Shown: positions 1 to 8,939, numbered from the stretch's first letter. The stretch: DNA of 64,000 bases from Burkholderia sp. BCC0506 (GCF_902833145.1 NZ_CADFEN010000001.1:497994-561993); one strand, 5' to 3'. Program-made: numbers and translations. The notes: generated from the letters alone by a model not told the origin.

Positions 1-526
1 CTTTTGAATGCTCTTTCGGCGGAGGCTGGCTTGATTCAACGCGAGCTGATACTACGGTGCTAATCCCGTTATTCTCGTCCGATACATATAGCAAGACAAA
101 TGGTTTAACCGTCACCGAGTCAGAAATAACGGATGCATCGTCGGCCGTCAACTTGACCATCGGCCACGCCGCACGGGCCTCCGTCAACGCATCAATCGTG
201 TACAGACTAGAGAGGGTGGCGGACTTCCCCATTAAATCTGTAATGCGATCGGTATTGGCAGCGTTCGCCAAAACCCCGAGCGGACCCAATAGCAATCCAG
301 CCGCCATACTACCCCCGGTGGTCTGTTGAAAAAACATCGACCGACCAGGAACTTCGTATGCGCGTGGTGCAACATTGGCCCTTGATGGACGCTCAGCGCT
401 TAGTTTGATAGTTGAGCCCGACAATTGTGCTGGAATTTGTGCAGGCTTGACAGCTTGCAGGTTTCCGCAAGCACCCACGATGCACGATCCAAAGATCACA
501 GCAATAGATTTAAGTATTTTTTTCAT
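1..526 (-). CDS. putative lipoprotein, 3' end outside window
   Basis: This gene reads leftward off the window edge, so about 175 N-terminal residues are visible and no stop is reached. The start ATG is at 526. The N-terminus is a lipoprotein signal: a basic MKK start, a hydrophobic stretch and a lipobox ending VGAC, with the acylated cysteine at residue 20. After it comes a Ser/Ala/Pro-rich exported segment with a glycine-rich hydrophobic patch near residues 65-80. I do not recognise the family. Base composition is clearly less GC-rich than in the rest of the window, which suggests recent acquisition or a weakly conserved surface protein. No strong Shine-Dalgarno is visible. Confidence 0.6.
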   Translation of the reverse strand, partial: MKKILKSIAVIFGSCIVGACGNLQAVKPAQIPAQLSGSTIKLSAERPSRANVAPRAYEVPGRSMFFQQTTGGSMAAGLLLGPLGVLANAANTDRITDLMGKSATLSSLYTIDALTEARAAWPMVKLTADDASVISDSVTVKPFVLLYVSDENNGISTVVSARVESSQPPPKEHSK

Positions 527-1191
527 GTTTGTTGGAAAGTAATTTCGTGCAATGCCGCCGGGTGAATAGATGGCAGCAATAATTGCTGCTCCTGCATATG
601 CCCGTCAAGCCATTTCTGCGCTCACTTCCAACAAAAATCTACGCACTTCAATTTCATTTCCGTTGTAGTCGGAATGAATCGAGGCCGGCGCTGATGGCGA
701 CCAGCGTCTCGTCGCAATTCGCATGCTACGATCCGCCGTCGTCATAGAGTATATCGGTTGGATTCGCGGCTAATGTGTCCAACTGTGTCAACAATGGAAT
801 GCTAGGAACTGTTGAGATGGGCGTTCTGTGCTGTTAACGTGCGTTGCCTAGTGCAGGCTTCGAACGCGCGTGCGTGCTGATGCCCGTGACTGCAATGCAG
901 CGCGCAAATGTCTCCTCTCGGTGAGACAGCAGAATAGCGCCCATGCTGACTGAGTGACTCATATGGCTCGGGTGCGGCCGTGCACGTCGGGCAGCGGTCG
1001 GCCAGAAGCGGCCTTTCGTGCTTCGCCACCCAGCGTCTGCTTGTCATCCCGAATCAGCCACTCGGACGCACAATTGGGAGCGCGTGGAGCAAGATCGTTG
1101 TCACAGAAGGGTTCTTCCGGTGGGCGAATTTTGTCCGGCCTAGAATCTCTTTGATCCATGTACGGGCAGGACAAAGCCAACGAAGCGCCAA
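527..1191. other. gene-poor, lower-GC stretch
   Basis: About 665 bases lie between the lipoprotein start and the phosphoesterase. Several short frames cross it on both strands (81 codons or fewer), but none has a convincing ribosome-binding site or family resemblance. Composition is nearer 50-55% GC. Apart from the palindrome at 573-589 I see no tRNA, insertion-sequence end or clear promoter. Confidence 0.5.
573..589. promoter_or_regulatory. perfect palindrome upstream of lipoprotein gene
   Basis: Two 8-bp arms, GCAGCAAT and ATTGCTGC, flank a single A. The site lies about 50 bp upstream of the leftward lipoprotein gene, where an operator for a dimeric regulator could sit. No regulator of matching family is adjacent, so the role is inferred from symmetry and position only. 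Confidence 0.3.
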
Positions 1192-1992
1192 GTGACGGTC
1201 ATTGCACAACTTTCGGATATTCATGTCCGGCCTCACGGCGCCCTGTATCAAGACGCAGTGGATTCAAATGTAATGTTTTCGGCAGCCGTCGATTCGCTGA
1301 ACCGCATTCGACCCGAACCAGACCTGGTTGTCATTTCCGGCGACCTGACGGACGAGGGCACCGAAGACGAGTATCGAAAGCTTCGCGAGTTGCTTGTCGC
1401 GTTGAGGCGACCGTTCGTGGTTCTGCCGGGTAATCACGACGACCGTGGCAATCTGCGAGCCGCGTTCCCGGATCACACGTGGCTTCCGAACGAGGGGGCA
1501 CTCTCGTTCGCGCTAGACGTGGGCGAACTACGCCTCGTGGCGTTGGACACCTCCGTTCCTGGACTACATCACGGTGAACTGGACGCCGAAACCTTGGCAT
1601 GGCTCGACACTGAACTTGCCGAGCATCGCAGTCGGACCGTGGTTATCGTCATGCATCATCCACCGTTCATGACCGGCGTTCCTTATCTGGACATCTACGG
1701 GTTGCGAAATGCGAATGCATTTGCCATGGTTCTTGCGCGGCATAGCAACGTCGATCGCATTCTCGCTGGGCACGTCCACCGGTCGATGCAGACGCGTCTT
1801 GGGAGCGTTCCGGTATTCACCTGCCCGAGCACGACCACTCAGATTGCGCTGCAAGTGGAAGCGGACGCGCAGCCCGCTTCTTTTCTCGAACCACCTGCAT
1901 ACATGCTGCATCGCTGGACAGATCGAGGTCAGTCAGCGGTCTCCCACTTGTGTTACGTGGGGCATTTCGAAGGCCCGTTCCCCTTCGCGTAA
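1192..1992 (+). CDS. GpdQ/CpdA-like metallophosphoesterase
   Basis: A 266-residue calcineurin-type phosphoesterase, predicted to be a cytoplasmic dinuclear-metal phosphodiesterase. The metal-binding blocks appear in order: SDIH near residue 8, GDLTDEG near 50, GNHDD near 80, MHHPP near 155 and GHVH near 193. Length and the C-terminal region resemble the GpdQ glycerophosphodiesterase and CpdA cyclic-nucleotide phosphodiesterase group; the sequence alone does not decide the substrate. Translation starts at GTG 1192, because SDIH lies only a few residues in and no closer start exists; the upstream Shine-Dalgarno is weak. The gene stands alone. About 240 bases without a gene follow it. Confidence 0.85.
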   Translation: MTVIAQLSDIHVRPHGALYQDAVDSNVMFSAAVDSLNRIRPEPDLVVISGDLTDEGTEDEYRKLRELLVALRRPFVVLPGNHDDRGNLRAAFPDHTWLPNEGALSFALDVGELRLVALDTSVPGLHHGELDAETLAWLDTELAEHRSRTVVIVMHHPPFMTGVPYLDIYGLRNANAFAMVLARHSNVDRILAGHVHRSMQTRLGSVPVFTCPSTTTQIALQVEADAQPASFLEPPAYMLHRWTDRGQSAVSHLCYVGHFEGPFPFA

Positions 1993-2231
1993 ACGCTCCC
2001 GTCAAGTACACAGCGGCCGATGACGTACGAGGCATTGGCACTCTATAGACACGTGACCGCTTGTTACCTCAAGGCAGACATCTCAACTTTCGACGTCAAG
2101 ATCCGCAGCGGGTCGGCTACAACCCACCGCATCGGGTTGAATCCGCAGCCAACACCGGACATTGGATCGGCGGGACTGAATCGGCGACAATTTGTTGAAA
2201 CCAAGTGAAACATCGACACAGGGGGGCGCTG

Positions 2232-2807
2232 GTGGCCATCAATGGAAGCGAAACGGAAGGCGCGTTTCCCACGCTGACAACTTCCCGGCTGTCACTGCGG
2301 GAGCTTTTGCCCAGCGACGCACCGTCGCTGTTCGCGGTGCATGGCGACGCTGAGGGTATGCGCTGGTTCGGTACCGATCCGATGACCGATATAGCAGAGG
2401 CCGACAAGTTGATTCAGGTATTTGCCAACTGGCGGCGCAGTGGCTCTGGCGTCCGTTGGGCCATCGAGAGACTTTCGGACGGCCTGTTACTTGGTACGTG
2501 CGGCCTCTTCCGATGGAATCGAAACTGGCGAAGCTGCGCCGTTGGCTATGAGCTGGCGACGTTTGCGCGTGGCAACGGATACATGAACGAAGCGCTTTCT
2601 GCCGCGATCGATTACGGTTTCGACATGATGCAGATAAACCGCATCGAAGCCCAGGTTCACCCTCGGAACGCATCGTCTATACAAGTGCTGGAGACGCTGG
2701 GCTTCGTTCGTGAAGGCTATCAGCGTCAAGCCGGGTACTGGCGTGGTACCTATCACGATCTCCTGCAGTTTTCGTTGTTACGTTCCGATTGTGGACGTCG
2801 CGGCTAA
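2232..2807 (+). CDS. GNAT acetyltransferase, RimJ/RimL type
   Basis: A 191-residue acetyl-CoA-dependent N-acetyltransferase of the RimJ/RimL branch. It opens with the typical TxRLxLRxL strand. The acetyl-CoA region reads ARGNGYMNEALSAAIDYGF, followed by NRIEAQVHPRNASSIQVLE and LGFVREGY, the Asn/Ser pair and C-terminal strand of this family. Members act on ribosomal-protein N-termini or small amines; the substrate here is unknown. GTG 2232 is chosen because an AGGGGGG Shine-Dalgarno lies 6-7 bases upstream; an in-frame GTG at 2205 is possible but lacks one. The gene is monocistronic, and the minus-strand neighbour converges on it. Confidence 0.85.
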   Translation: MAINGSETEGAFPTLTTSRLSLRELLPSDAPSLFAVHGDAEGMRWFGTDPMTDIAEADKLIQVFANWRRSGSGVRWAIERLSDGLLLGTCGLFRWNRNWRSCAVGYELATFARGNGYMNEALSAAIDYGFDMMQINRIEAQVHPRNASSIQVLETLGFVREGYQRQAGYWRGTYHDLLQFSLLRSDCGRRG

Positions 2808-2957
2808 CGGGCGGGTCAACGCCCTTGGCTGCGAAATAATCCCTGTTTTCACCACTACGATCGCCTGCGCGAGCTCATGCTTTGTACAACGCATGACCGT
2901 GACCGTCAGCACGGCGACGGCGACTTGTAGTGTGACACCTTCGTTTCGATCGACGGC

Positions 2958-3551
2958 TCACGACACGCTGCGCCGCATCCGCCGCACCTGCAGCCAAATG
3001 GCGGATATCAGGAAATAAAGCGCGCCTACTCCCGCGTAGCCCGCGATCTTGACGATCGCGGGCGGCATCGGCGCGTGGCTCTGGATAATGAAGAACAACC
3101 CGGCCAGCGCCGATTGCGCGCCGCTCAGGATCATCACCCACTGCGCGCCGGCATGCTTCCAGCGACGCACGGCGGTGCCGAGCTGCATCGCGCCGGAGAG
3201 AATCGCCCAGACGGAGAGAATCGCCCAGACGCCGAACACCGTGAGCACCGCGTGCATGCCCGCATTCAACGCCGGTAATACCGCCAGTGTCATGATGGCA
3301 CTGATCGCGACGTTGACTGCCTGCGTGCGGTTTGCCGCCATCCCGCCGCTGCGCGAAAGGTCGACGAAATTGGCGAGCGCATCCCAGGCCGGATAAACGA
3401 CCAGCAGGACCGCCGCGCCGGCCGCGCTGTGCCGGCCGACGGAAAACGCCAGCGCGACCCAGATCAACGAGAATATCGCCCGGGAAAAATAGTACCGTTT
3501 CAGCCATTGTTCGTCGGCAGCAGCGCGGAAATCGGGGTAGCGGTCAACCAT
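2958..3551 (-). CDS. HdeD/DUF308-like inner-membrane protein
   Basis: A 197-residue protein with about six hydrophobic segments (roughly residues 25-42, 45-62, 80-98, 103-125, 135-155 and 165-185), resembling the HdeD/DUF308 family of small membrane proteins linked to acid stress in enterics. Start ATG 3551 has AAGGAG five to six bases upstream; the GTG two codons earlier overlaps that site and is unlikely. The fourth hydrophobic segment contains the doubled sequence WAILSVWAILS, caused by an exact 18-bp tandem duplication (3194-3229). It lengthens the segment by six residues without breaking the frame. Function is inferred from topology only. Confidence 0.7.
   Translation of the reverse strand: MVDRYPDFRAAADEQWLKRYYFSRAIFSLIWVALAFSVGRHSAAGAAVLLVVYPAWDALANFVDLSRSGGMAANRTQAVNVAISAIMTLAVLPALNAGMHAVLTVFGVWAILSVWAILSGAMQLGTAVRRWKHAGAQWVMILSGAQSALAGLFFIIQSHAPMPPAIVKIAGYAGVGALYFLISAIWLQVRRMRRSVS
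3194..3229. repeat. 18-bp perfect tandem duplication inside a gene
   Basis: The unit cggagagaatcgcccaga occurs twice head to tail (3194-3211 and 3212-3229) with no mismatch. It is in frame within the HdeD-like gene and adds six residues to a membrane segment. Replication slippage is the simplest origin. Confidence 0.95.
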
Positions 3552-3841
3552 TTGCACTCCTTTCTACATTGAATCGTCGTTCCGGTCGGCGCGCGCGGTG
3601 TCCGCCGTGCGGATACTGATGCGGTGCCAGCCGGATCTCCAGTGCGCCGAGTATCGCAATCGCGCGCGCCTGCCGCTATCGGTCAGATGTCCGATGGCGA
3701 CGTCCGCCGGCTGCGTGCACCGATGCGGACGAACATCGCGCCCGGCCGGCCGCGGCGAGCCCCGATGCGCAGGCTCATGCACGGCGCGACGCGGTCGCGT
3801 ATGATCGTTTTCCCATCTTCGCGAATGCCTTCCCCCGCCCG

Positions 3842-5317
3842 ATGTCCGACGCCGAAGCCCGTCACGTCCCGCTGCGCATAGTCGACGCCGTACGTGCGCT
3901 GGCCTTCATCGGCGACCTCAGCATGGGCCAGCCGACCGATCACTCGCCGCGCACCGGCTGGCTGGCGTCGCGGCTCGCGCACGCGGCACGCTTCGACGCA
4001 TCGGTATGCGACACGGCTCGCGAGGTGGCGCTACTGCGCTGGTCGGGCTGCACGGCGAACGCGGCGGGTTTCGCGCAGGTATTCGGCGACGATGTCGCGA
4101 TCCGCGCCGCGATGCTCGAGAACCGGCCCGGCATGGCCGAAGCGATCGGCGGCGCGGGCGTCGCGATGATCCCGCTCGCGCAAATCCATTGCGAAGTCTC
4201 GGGCGAGGTGGCGCGAATACTGGGTCTCTCCAACGCGACGGAAACCGCGCTGCGGCATATTTTCGAAAGCTGGGACGGCAACGGGCTGCCCGCACGGCTC
4301 GCGCGGGAACAGGTGCCGGCCGCCGTGTCGATCGTCGCGCTTGCGGGCGACCTCGACGTGTTCAGCCGCACGTACGGCATCGAGCGCGCCCTCGAACTGA
4401 TCCGGCAACGCGCGGGGGCACGTTACCCGACCGTGCTCGTCGAGACGGCTACGCGTGACGCACCGCGCTGGCTGGCGGCGCTCGAACAGATGGCGCCCAC
4501 CGACCTCGACGCCGCATTGGCCACGCCGGACATGCAGGGCGCGACGTCCGCCGAATTGATCGCGGACGTCATCGACCTGAAACTGCCGTGGATGACGGGT
4601 TTTTCGCGTTCGGTCGCCGCGACGGCGGCCGCCTGTTACGGCCGTCTCTCGCCGGACGAGGCCGCGCGCGAACGCGTGTACCGCGCCGGGCTGATTCATG
4701 GTATCGGCAGGGCCGCGGTGCCGAACGACGTGTGGAATCTCCCGACGCGGCTGCCTGCGAGCGCCTGGGAAAAGGTGCGGCTCGTGCCGTACTGGACCGA
4801 GCGCGCCGGCAGGCAGACCGGCGCGCTCGGCGAAGCCGCGGTGCTGGCGTCGTATGCGTACGAACGGCAGGACGGTTCGGGCTATTTTCGCGGCGTGCGC
4901 GACGCGGCGCTGACGCTGGAAGCGCGTGTGCTGGCGGCGTCGCTGGCGTGGGTCGCGTTGCGCTCGGTGCGTCCGTGGCGCGCGGCGCTGAGCGAGGCGG
5001 CGGCCGCCGGCCAGTTGCAGGAAGAAGCGGCGTGCGGCCGGCTCTGCGGCGAAGTGGTGGCCGCGCTCGTGACGGGCGGGGCGCCCGCGCTGCGGCGCAC
5101 CGCCACGCGAGCGTCGCCCGCCGGCCCGCGCCTGTCCGCACGGGAAATCGACGTGCTGCGGGCGATCTCCCGCGGCGCGAGCAACAAGCAGGTCGCGCAA
5201 GCGCTCGCGATGAGTCCGAGCACGGTGCGCACCCATGTCGAGAAGGCGTTCCGCAAGCTCGAATGCTCGACACGCGCCGCGGCGACGCTCAAGGCGTCGG
5301 CGCTCGGGTTGCTCTGA
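3842..5317 (+). CDS. LuxR-type regulator with two degenerate HD-GYP-like modules
   Basis: A 491-residue soluble regulator. Residues about 431-491 form a LuxR/FixJ helix-turn-helix (LSAREIDVLRAISRG, then SNKQVAQALAMSPSTVRTHVEKAFRKL). The first 400 residues carry two related HD-GYP-like modules. Module 1 has WSGCTA where the HD pair is expected (near 70) and ESWDGNGLP near 140. Module 2 has LIHGIGR near 283 and YERQDGSGY near 340. In canonical HD-GYP phosphodiesterases these are HDxGK and HHExxDGxGYP, so the catalytic Asp and several metal His are missing. A sensory or ligand-binding role is therefore more likely than cyclic-di-GMP hydrolysis. ATG 3842 has only a weak Shine-Dalgarno. It is a lone gene, convergent with the GabD-like gene. 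Confidence 0.8.
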   Translation: MSDAEARHVPLRIVDAVRALAFIGDLSMGQPTDHSPRTGWLASRLAHAARFDASVCDTAREVALLRWSGCTANAAGFAQVFGDDVAIRAAMLENRPGMAEAIGGAGVAMIPLAQIHCEVSGEVARILGLSNATETALRHIFESWDGNGLPARLAREQVPAAVSIVALAGDLDVFSRTYGIERALELIRQRAGARYPTVLVETATRDAPRWLAALEQMAPTDLDAALATPDMQGATSAELIADVIDLKLPWMTGFSRSVAATAAACYGRLSPDEAARERVYRAGLIHGIGRAAVPNDVWNLPTRLPASAWEKVRLVPYWTERAGRQTGALGEAAVLASYAYERQDGSGYFRGVRDAALTLEARVLAASLAWVALRSVRPWRAALSEAAAAGQLQEEAACGRLCGEVVAALVTGGAPALRRTATRASPAGPRLSAREIDVLRAISRGASNKQVAQALAMSPSTVRTHVEKAFRKLECSTRAAATLKASALGLL

Positions 5318-5379
5318 CGCGATCCGCGACGCGGAGTCGTTTTCGTGTGTGCGCGGACGGGCGGCCCGGCGTCACCCGA

Positions 5380-6852
5380 TCAATCGAGCCCGCCCTGGCA
5401 CAGATACTTGATCGACAGGTAATCGTCGAGCCCGTAGCGCGAGCCTTCGCGCCCATAGCCCGATTCCTTGACCCCGCCGAACGGCGCGGCCTCGCTCGCG
5501 AGCGCGCCTTCGTTGATGCCGACGATGCCCGTTTCGAGCCGCGCCGACACGCGTGCGATGCGCCGCACGTCCTGCGTGTAGAAATACGCGGCGAGCCCGA
5601 ACGGCGTGTCGTTCGCGGCATTGACCGCTTCGTCCTCGGACTCGAAGCGAAACAGCGCGGCGACCGGGCCGAAGGTTTCCTCGCAGGTCAGTTGCATGTC
5701 GGCGGAGGCGTCGGCGAGCACCGTCGGCGCGTAATAGTTCGCGCCGAGCTCGGTCAGGCGCTTGCCGCCCGTCAGCACGCGCGCGCCGCGCTCCACCGCA
5801 TCGCCGACGTGGCGCGCGATCTTGTCGACCGCGCGCGCGTTGATCATCGGGCCGATCTGCGCGGCCGGGTCGGTGGCCGGCGCGACCTTCAGCGCGGCGA
5901 CGCGCGCGGCGAGCTTCTGCGCGAACGCATCGTAAACACCGGCCTGCACGTATACGCGGTTCGGCGATACGCACGTCTGCCCGCCGTTGCGGAACTTGGC
6001 GGCCATCAGCCCATCGACCGCGGCATCGAGTTCCGCATCGTCGAACACGATGAACGGCGCATTGCCGCCCAACTCCAGCGACAGCTTCTTCAGGGTCGCC
6101 GCCGATTCGCGCGCGAGCAGCTTGCCGACGGCCGTCGAGCCGGTGAACGTGATCTTGCGCACGCGGGCGTCGGCGAGCCAGTCGGCCGCGGCGTCGATGC
6201 CACGCTCGCGCGACGCCGTGATCAGGTTCAGCACGCCGGCCGGCACGCCGGCTTCTTGCGCGAGAAACGCGAGCGCGAGCGCGGTCAGCGGCGTGTCCTC
6301 GGCCGGCTTCGCGACCACCGTGCAGCCGGCCGCGAGCGCGGGCGCGATCTTGCGCGCGATCATCGCGAGCGGGAAATTCCACGGCGTGATCGCGGCGACG
6401 ACGCCGATCGGCTCCTTCACCGCGCTCAGCCGCTTGCCGCGCTGCTGCTGCGGGATCAGGTCGCCGTACGTGCGCGTCGCTTCCTCCGCGAACCACAGCA
6501 CGTACGACGCGCCGTAGGCGACTTCGCCGCGCGCTTCGGCGAGCGGCTTGCCCTGTTCGCGCGACATCAGTTTCGCGAGATCGTCGGTGTGCGCGACGAT
6601 CGCCGTATGCCAGGCACGCAGGATCGCGGCGCGGTCGCGCGCGGGCGTCGCGCGCCATGCGGGCAGCGCGCGGGCTGCCGCGTCGGTCGCCGCGCGTGCA
6701 TCGGCGGCGCCGCTGTCGGGTGCGTGGGCAACGGTCTCGAGCGTGGCGGGATCGGTGACGGCGAAGCGGCGGCCGTCGAGCGCGTCGCGCCAGGCGCCGT
6801 CGATCAGGTTGGCGGTGCGAACGAGTTCGGTTCGGGACAGCGTAAGCGGCAT
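5380..6852 (-). CDS. gabD: NAD(P)-dependent succinate-semialdehyde dehydrogenase, GabD-like
   Basis: A 490-residue aldehyde dehydrogenase that closely follows the E. coli GabD pattern: ITPWNFPLAMIARK for cofactor and active-site entry, FTGSTAVGK for NAD(P) binding, the general-base Glu in LELGGNAPFIVFDDA, the catalytic Cys in NGGQTCV, and a C-terminus GREGSRYGLDDYLSIKY. It should oxidise succinate semialdehyde, or a close homologue, to succinate. ATG 6852 follows AAGGAA; a longer frame to 6912 has no ribosome site. It lies 109 bases downstream of an Lrp-type regulator and in line with an omega-transaminase, the usual GabT/GabD logic for GABA or another omega-amino acid. Semialdehyde chain length cannot be fixed from sequence. 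Confidence 0.85.
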   Translation of the reverse strand: MPLTLSRTELVRTANLIDGAWRDALDGRRFAVTDPATLETVAHAPDSGAADARAATDAAARALPAWRATPARDRAAILRAWHTAIVAHTDDLAKLMSREQGKPLAEARGEVAYGASYVLWFAEEATRTYGDLIPQQQRGKRLSAVKEPIGVVAAITPWNFPLAMIARKIAPALAAGCTVVAKPAEDTPLTALALAFLAQEAGVPAGVLNLITASRERGIDAAADWLADARVRKITFTGSTAVGKLLARESAATLKKLSLELGGNAPFIVFDDAELDAAVDGLMAAKFRNGGQTCVSPNRVYVQAGVYDAFAQKLAARVAALKVAPATDPAAQIGPMINARAVDKIARHVGDAVERGARVLTGGKRLTELGANYYAPTVLADASADMQLTCEETFGPVAALFRFESEDEAVNAANDTPFGLAAYFYTQDVRRIARVSARLETGIVGINEGALASEAAPFGGVKESGYGREGSRYGLDDYLSIKYLCQGGLD

Positions 6853-6961
6853 GACAGTTCCTTGAATGAAGCGGTTCGGCGATGAACGCGGCACGGCGCG
6901 GGCGCGACGCACCCCGCGCGGACAGCGGGCTGCCGCGTTCCGGGGTGACGCACGCCGCGTG

Positions 6962-7453
6962 TCAGTGACGTTCGCCGAACAGCGATTCGAGCGGGTAGTG
7001 CCGTTTGACGAACGGCGACTTGATGATCACGTAACTGAAATACTTCTCGATGCCGATGTTCTGCTCGAGCAGCCCTTCGACGATCGTCTGGTAATGGCTC
7101 ACGCTGCGCGTGATGAACTTCAGCAGATAGTCGTAGCCGCCGCTCGCGAGATGGCATTCGACGATCTCGTCGACGTTGCGGATCGCCGCGACGAAGCGGT
7201 CGAAATCCTCGCGGCGGTGGTCGGCCAGCGTGACCTCGGTAAACACGACCTGCACGTCGCCGAGTTTCTCGAGCTGGATGTGCGCGCCGTAGCCGCCGAT
7301 GTAGCCGGCCTTCTCCAGCCGCTTCACGCGGATCAGGCACGGGCTGGGCGACAGCCCGACCGCATCGGCCAGCTCGACGTTGGTCATGCGGCCGCGTTTC
7401 TGCAACTGGGAGAGGATGCGCAGGTCGATGCGATCCAGCTTGCTGTCCGTCAT
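6962..7453 (-). CDS. Lrp/AsnC-family transcriptional regulator
   Basis: A 163-residue feast/famine regulator. The N-terminal helix-turn-helix (LDRIDLRILSQLQKRGR, then VELADAVGLSPSPCLIRVKRLEKAGYI) precedes a RAM/AsnC effector domain from about residue 65. In that domain VVFTEVTL and the HLASGGYDYLLKF strand mark the dimer and ligand-binding sheet. Such proteins form octamers that respond to amino acids and often control the adjacent catabolic gene. It sits between the aminotransferase and the GabD-like dehydrogenase on the same strand, so local control of those genes is the best inference. ATG 7453 is used; TTG 7471 and GTG 7459 are alternatives, and none has an obvious Shine-Dalgarno. Confidence 0.85.
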   Translation of the reverse strand: MTDSKLDRIDLRILSQLQKRGRMTNVELADAVGLSPSPCLIRVKRLEKAGYIGGYGAHIQLEKLGDVQVVFTEVTLADHRREDFDRFVAAIRNVDEIVECHLASGGYDYLLKFITRSVSHYQTIVEGLLEQNIGIEKYFSYVIIKSPFVKRHYPLESLFGERH

Positions 7454-7538
7454 GTTCACGTGAGAGGGCAAAAATGGAATGTCCGGTTACTTTAGAGTCG
7501 AACGATGGCCGCCACAAGCCCGGCTTTCCCTTGGCCGG

Positions 7539-8939
7539 TCAGGCCGGCAGCGCGTGCGCGGCATCGAGCGCGCGCCGCACGCCCGCATCGGCCAGCACGT
7601 CGTCGAGCGTCTTGCGCACGCGTTCGAACATCAGGTCGAACTCGCCCGCGGTGAAGCTCAGCGCCGGCGCGAAACCGAGCACGCCGTCGCCGAACGCGCG
7701 GAACACCACGCCGTTCGCGTACGCGGCGGCGGCGATCTTGTCCGGTACGTTCAGCGCCGCGTCGAAGCGCGTCTTGCGCGCCTTGTCGGCCACCAGTTCG
7801 AGCGCGCCGAGCAGGCCGACCGAGCGTGCGTCGCCGACGAGCGGATGCGCGCGCAGCGCGTCGAGCCCGGCGGCGAAGCGCGGCGCCATCGCCTGACCGT
7901 TCGCGAGCAGCCCGCCTTCGTGATAGAGCTTCAGCACCTCGAGGCCGATCGCCGCGCTCACCGGATGCGCGGAATACGTATAGCCGTGCCCGACCACGGG
8001 CGAATCGGCACGATCGCCCGCGATCCCTTCGTAGATTTCGTCGGACATCAGCACCGCGCCCATCGGCGCGTAGCCGGCCGTCAGCCCCTTCGCGACGGTC
8101 ATCAGGTCCGGATCGACCCGTTCGGCCTCGCACGCGAACAGCGGGCCCGTGCGGCCGAAACCGGTGATCACCTCGTCGGCGACGAACAGGATGCCGAGGC
8201 GCCGGCACGCGTCGCGCATCGCCTTCAGCCAGCCGGCCGGCGGCACGATCACGCCGCCGGAACCCTGCACGGGCTCGCAGAAGAATGCGGCGACGTTGTC
8301 CGCGCCCAGTTCGGCGACCTTCGCTTCGAGCGCGGCGACCGACGCGGCGATCAGCGCCTGCGGATCGTCGCCGAGCGGATGGCGGTACGGGTAGGGCGAC
8401 GGGATATGGTGCTGGTCCGCGCGCGGCACATCGAAATGACGGTGGAACGCCGGCAGCGCGGTGAGCCCGGCGCCGAACGACGACGAGCCGTGATAACCGC
8501 GCTCCAGCGCGATCATCTGCTTTTTCGCCGGGCGGCCGGTCGCGTTGAAATAGTGCGTGATGAAACGCACCGCGGAATCGACCGCGTCCGAGCCGCCGAG
8601 CGTGAAGTACACGCGGTTCAGCGACGGTGGCGCGAGCGCCGCGAGCCGTTCGGCCAGCTCGATCGCGGGCTGCGAGCCGAAATGGAAATAGCCGGTCGCA
8701 TACGGCAGCTTCGCCATCTGGTCGGCGGCGGCTTTCACGATGCTGTCGCGGCCGTAGCCGACATTCACGCACCACAGGCCCGAGAACGCGTCGAGCAGCG
8801 TGTGGCCCGCGGCGTCGCGCAGGAACACGCCGTCCGCGGATTCGAGCACGGTGACGCCGCGCGCCTCGTGCGCACGGTAATTGACGACGGGGTGGATCAG
8901 GTGTTGACGATCGGCTTCGATCAGCGCGGCTTGGTTCAT
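7539..8939 (-). CDS. class III (omega) aminotransferase
   Basis: A 466-residue PLP enzyme of the class III transaminase family. Visible blocks are AFSGLWCVNVGYGR (substrate entry), GGSDAVDSAVRF (phosphate binding), ALERGYHGSS, EPVQGSGGVIVPP, DEVITGFGRTG (PLP-ring Asp), and the Schiff-base lysine in VAKGLTAGYAPMG. The pattern fits omega-amino acid:pyruvate, putrescine or polyamine aminotransferases (SpuC-like) rather than acetylornithine enzymes. It would convert a terminal amine into a semialdehyde for the GabD-like enzyme downstream. An Lrp regulator follows after 85 bases. The 160-bp upstream region carries, on the plus strand, the octamer TTTGCACG also seen before the transporter and oxidoreductase genes of the neighbouring cluster. 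Confidence 0.85.
   Translation of the reverse strand: MNQAALIEADRQHLIHPVVNYRAHEARGVTVLESADGVFLRDAAGHTLLDAFSGLWCVNVGYGRDSIVKAAADQMAKLPYATGYFHFGSQPAIELAERLAALAPPSLNRVYFTLGGSDAVDSAVRFITHYFNATGRPAKKQMIALERGYHGSSSFGAGLTALPAFHRHFDVPRADQHHIPSPYPYRHPLGDDPQALIAASVAALEAKVAELGADNVAAFFCEPVQGSGGVIVPPAGWLKAMRDACRRLGILFVADEVITGFGRTGPLFACEAERVDPDLMTVAKGLTAGYAPMGAVLMSDEIYEGIAGDRADSPVVGHGYTYSAHPVSAAIGLEVLKLYHEGGLLANGQAMAPRFAAGLDALRAHPLVGDARSVGLLGALELVADKARKTRFDAALNVPDKIAAAAYANGVVFRAFGDGVLGFAPALSFTAGEFDLMFERVRKTLDDVLADAGVRRALDAAHALPA

Noticed and set aside
802-1251. Several short frames on both strands before the phosphoesterase
   Set aside because: They overlap each other, and none has a ribosome site or a recognisable motif.
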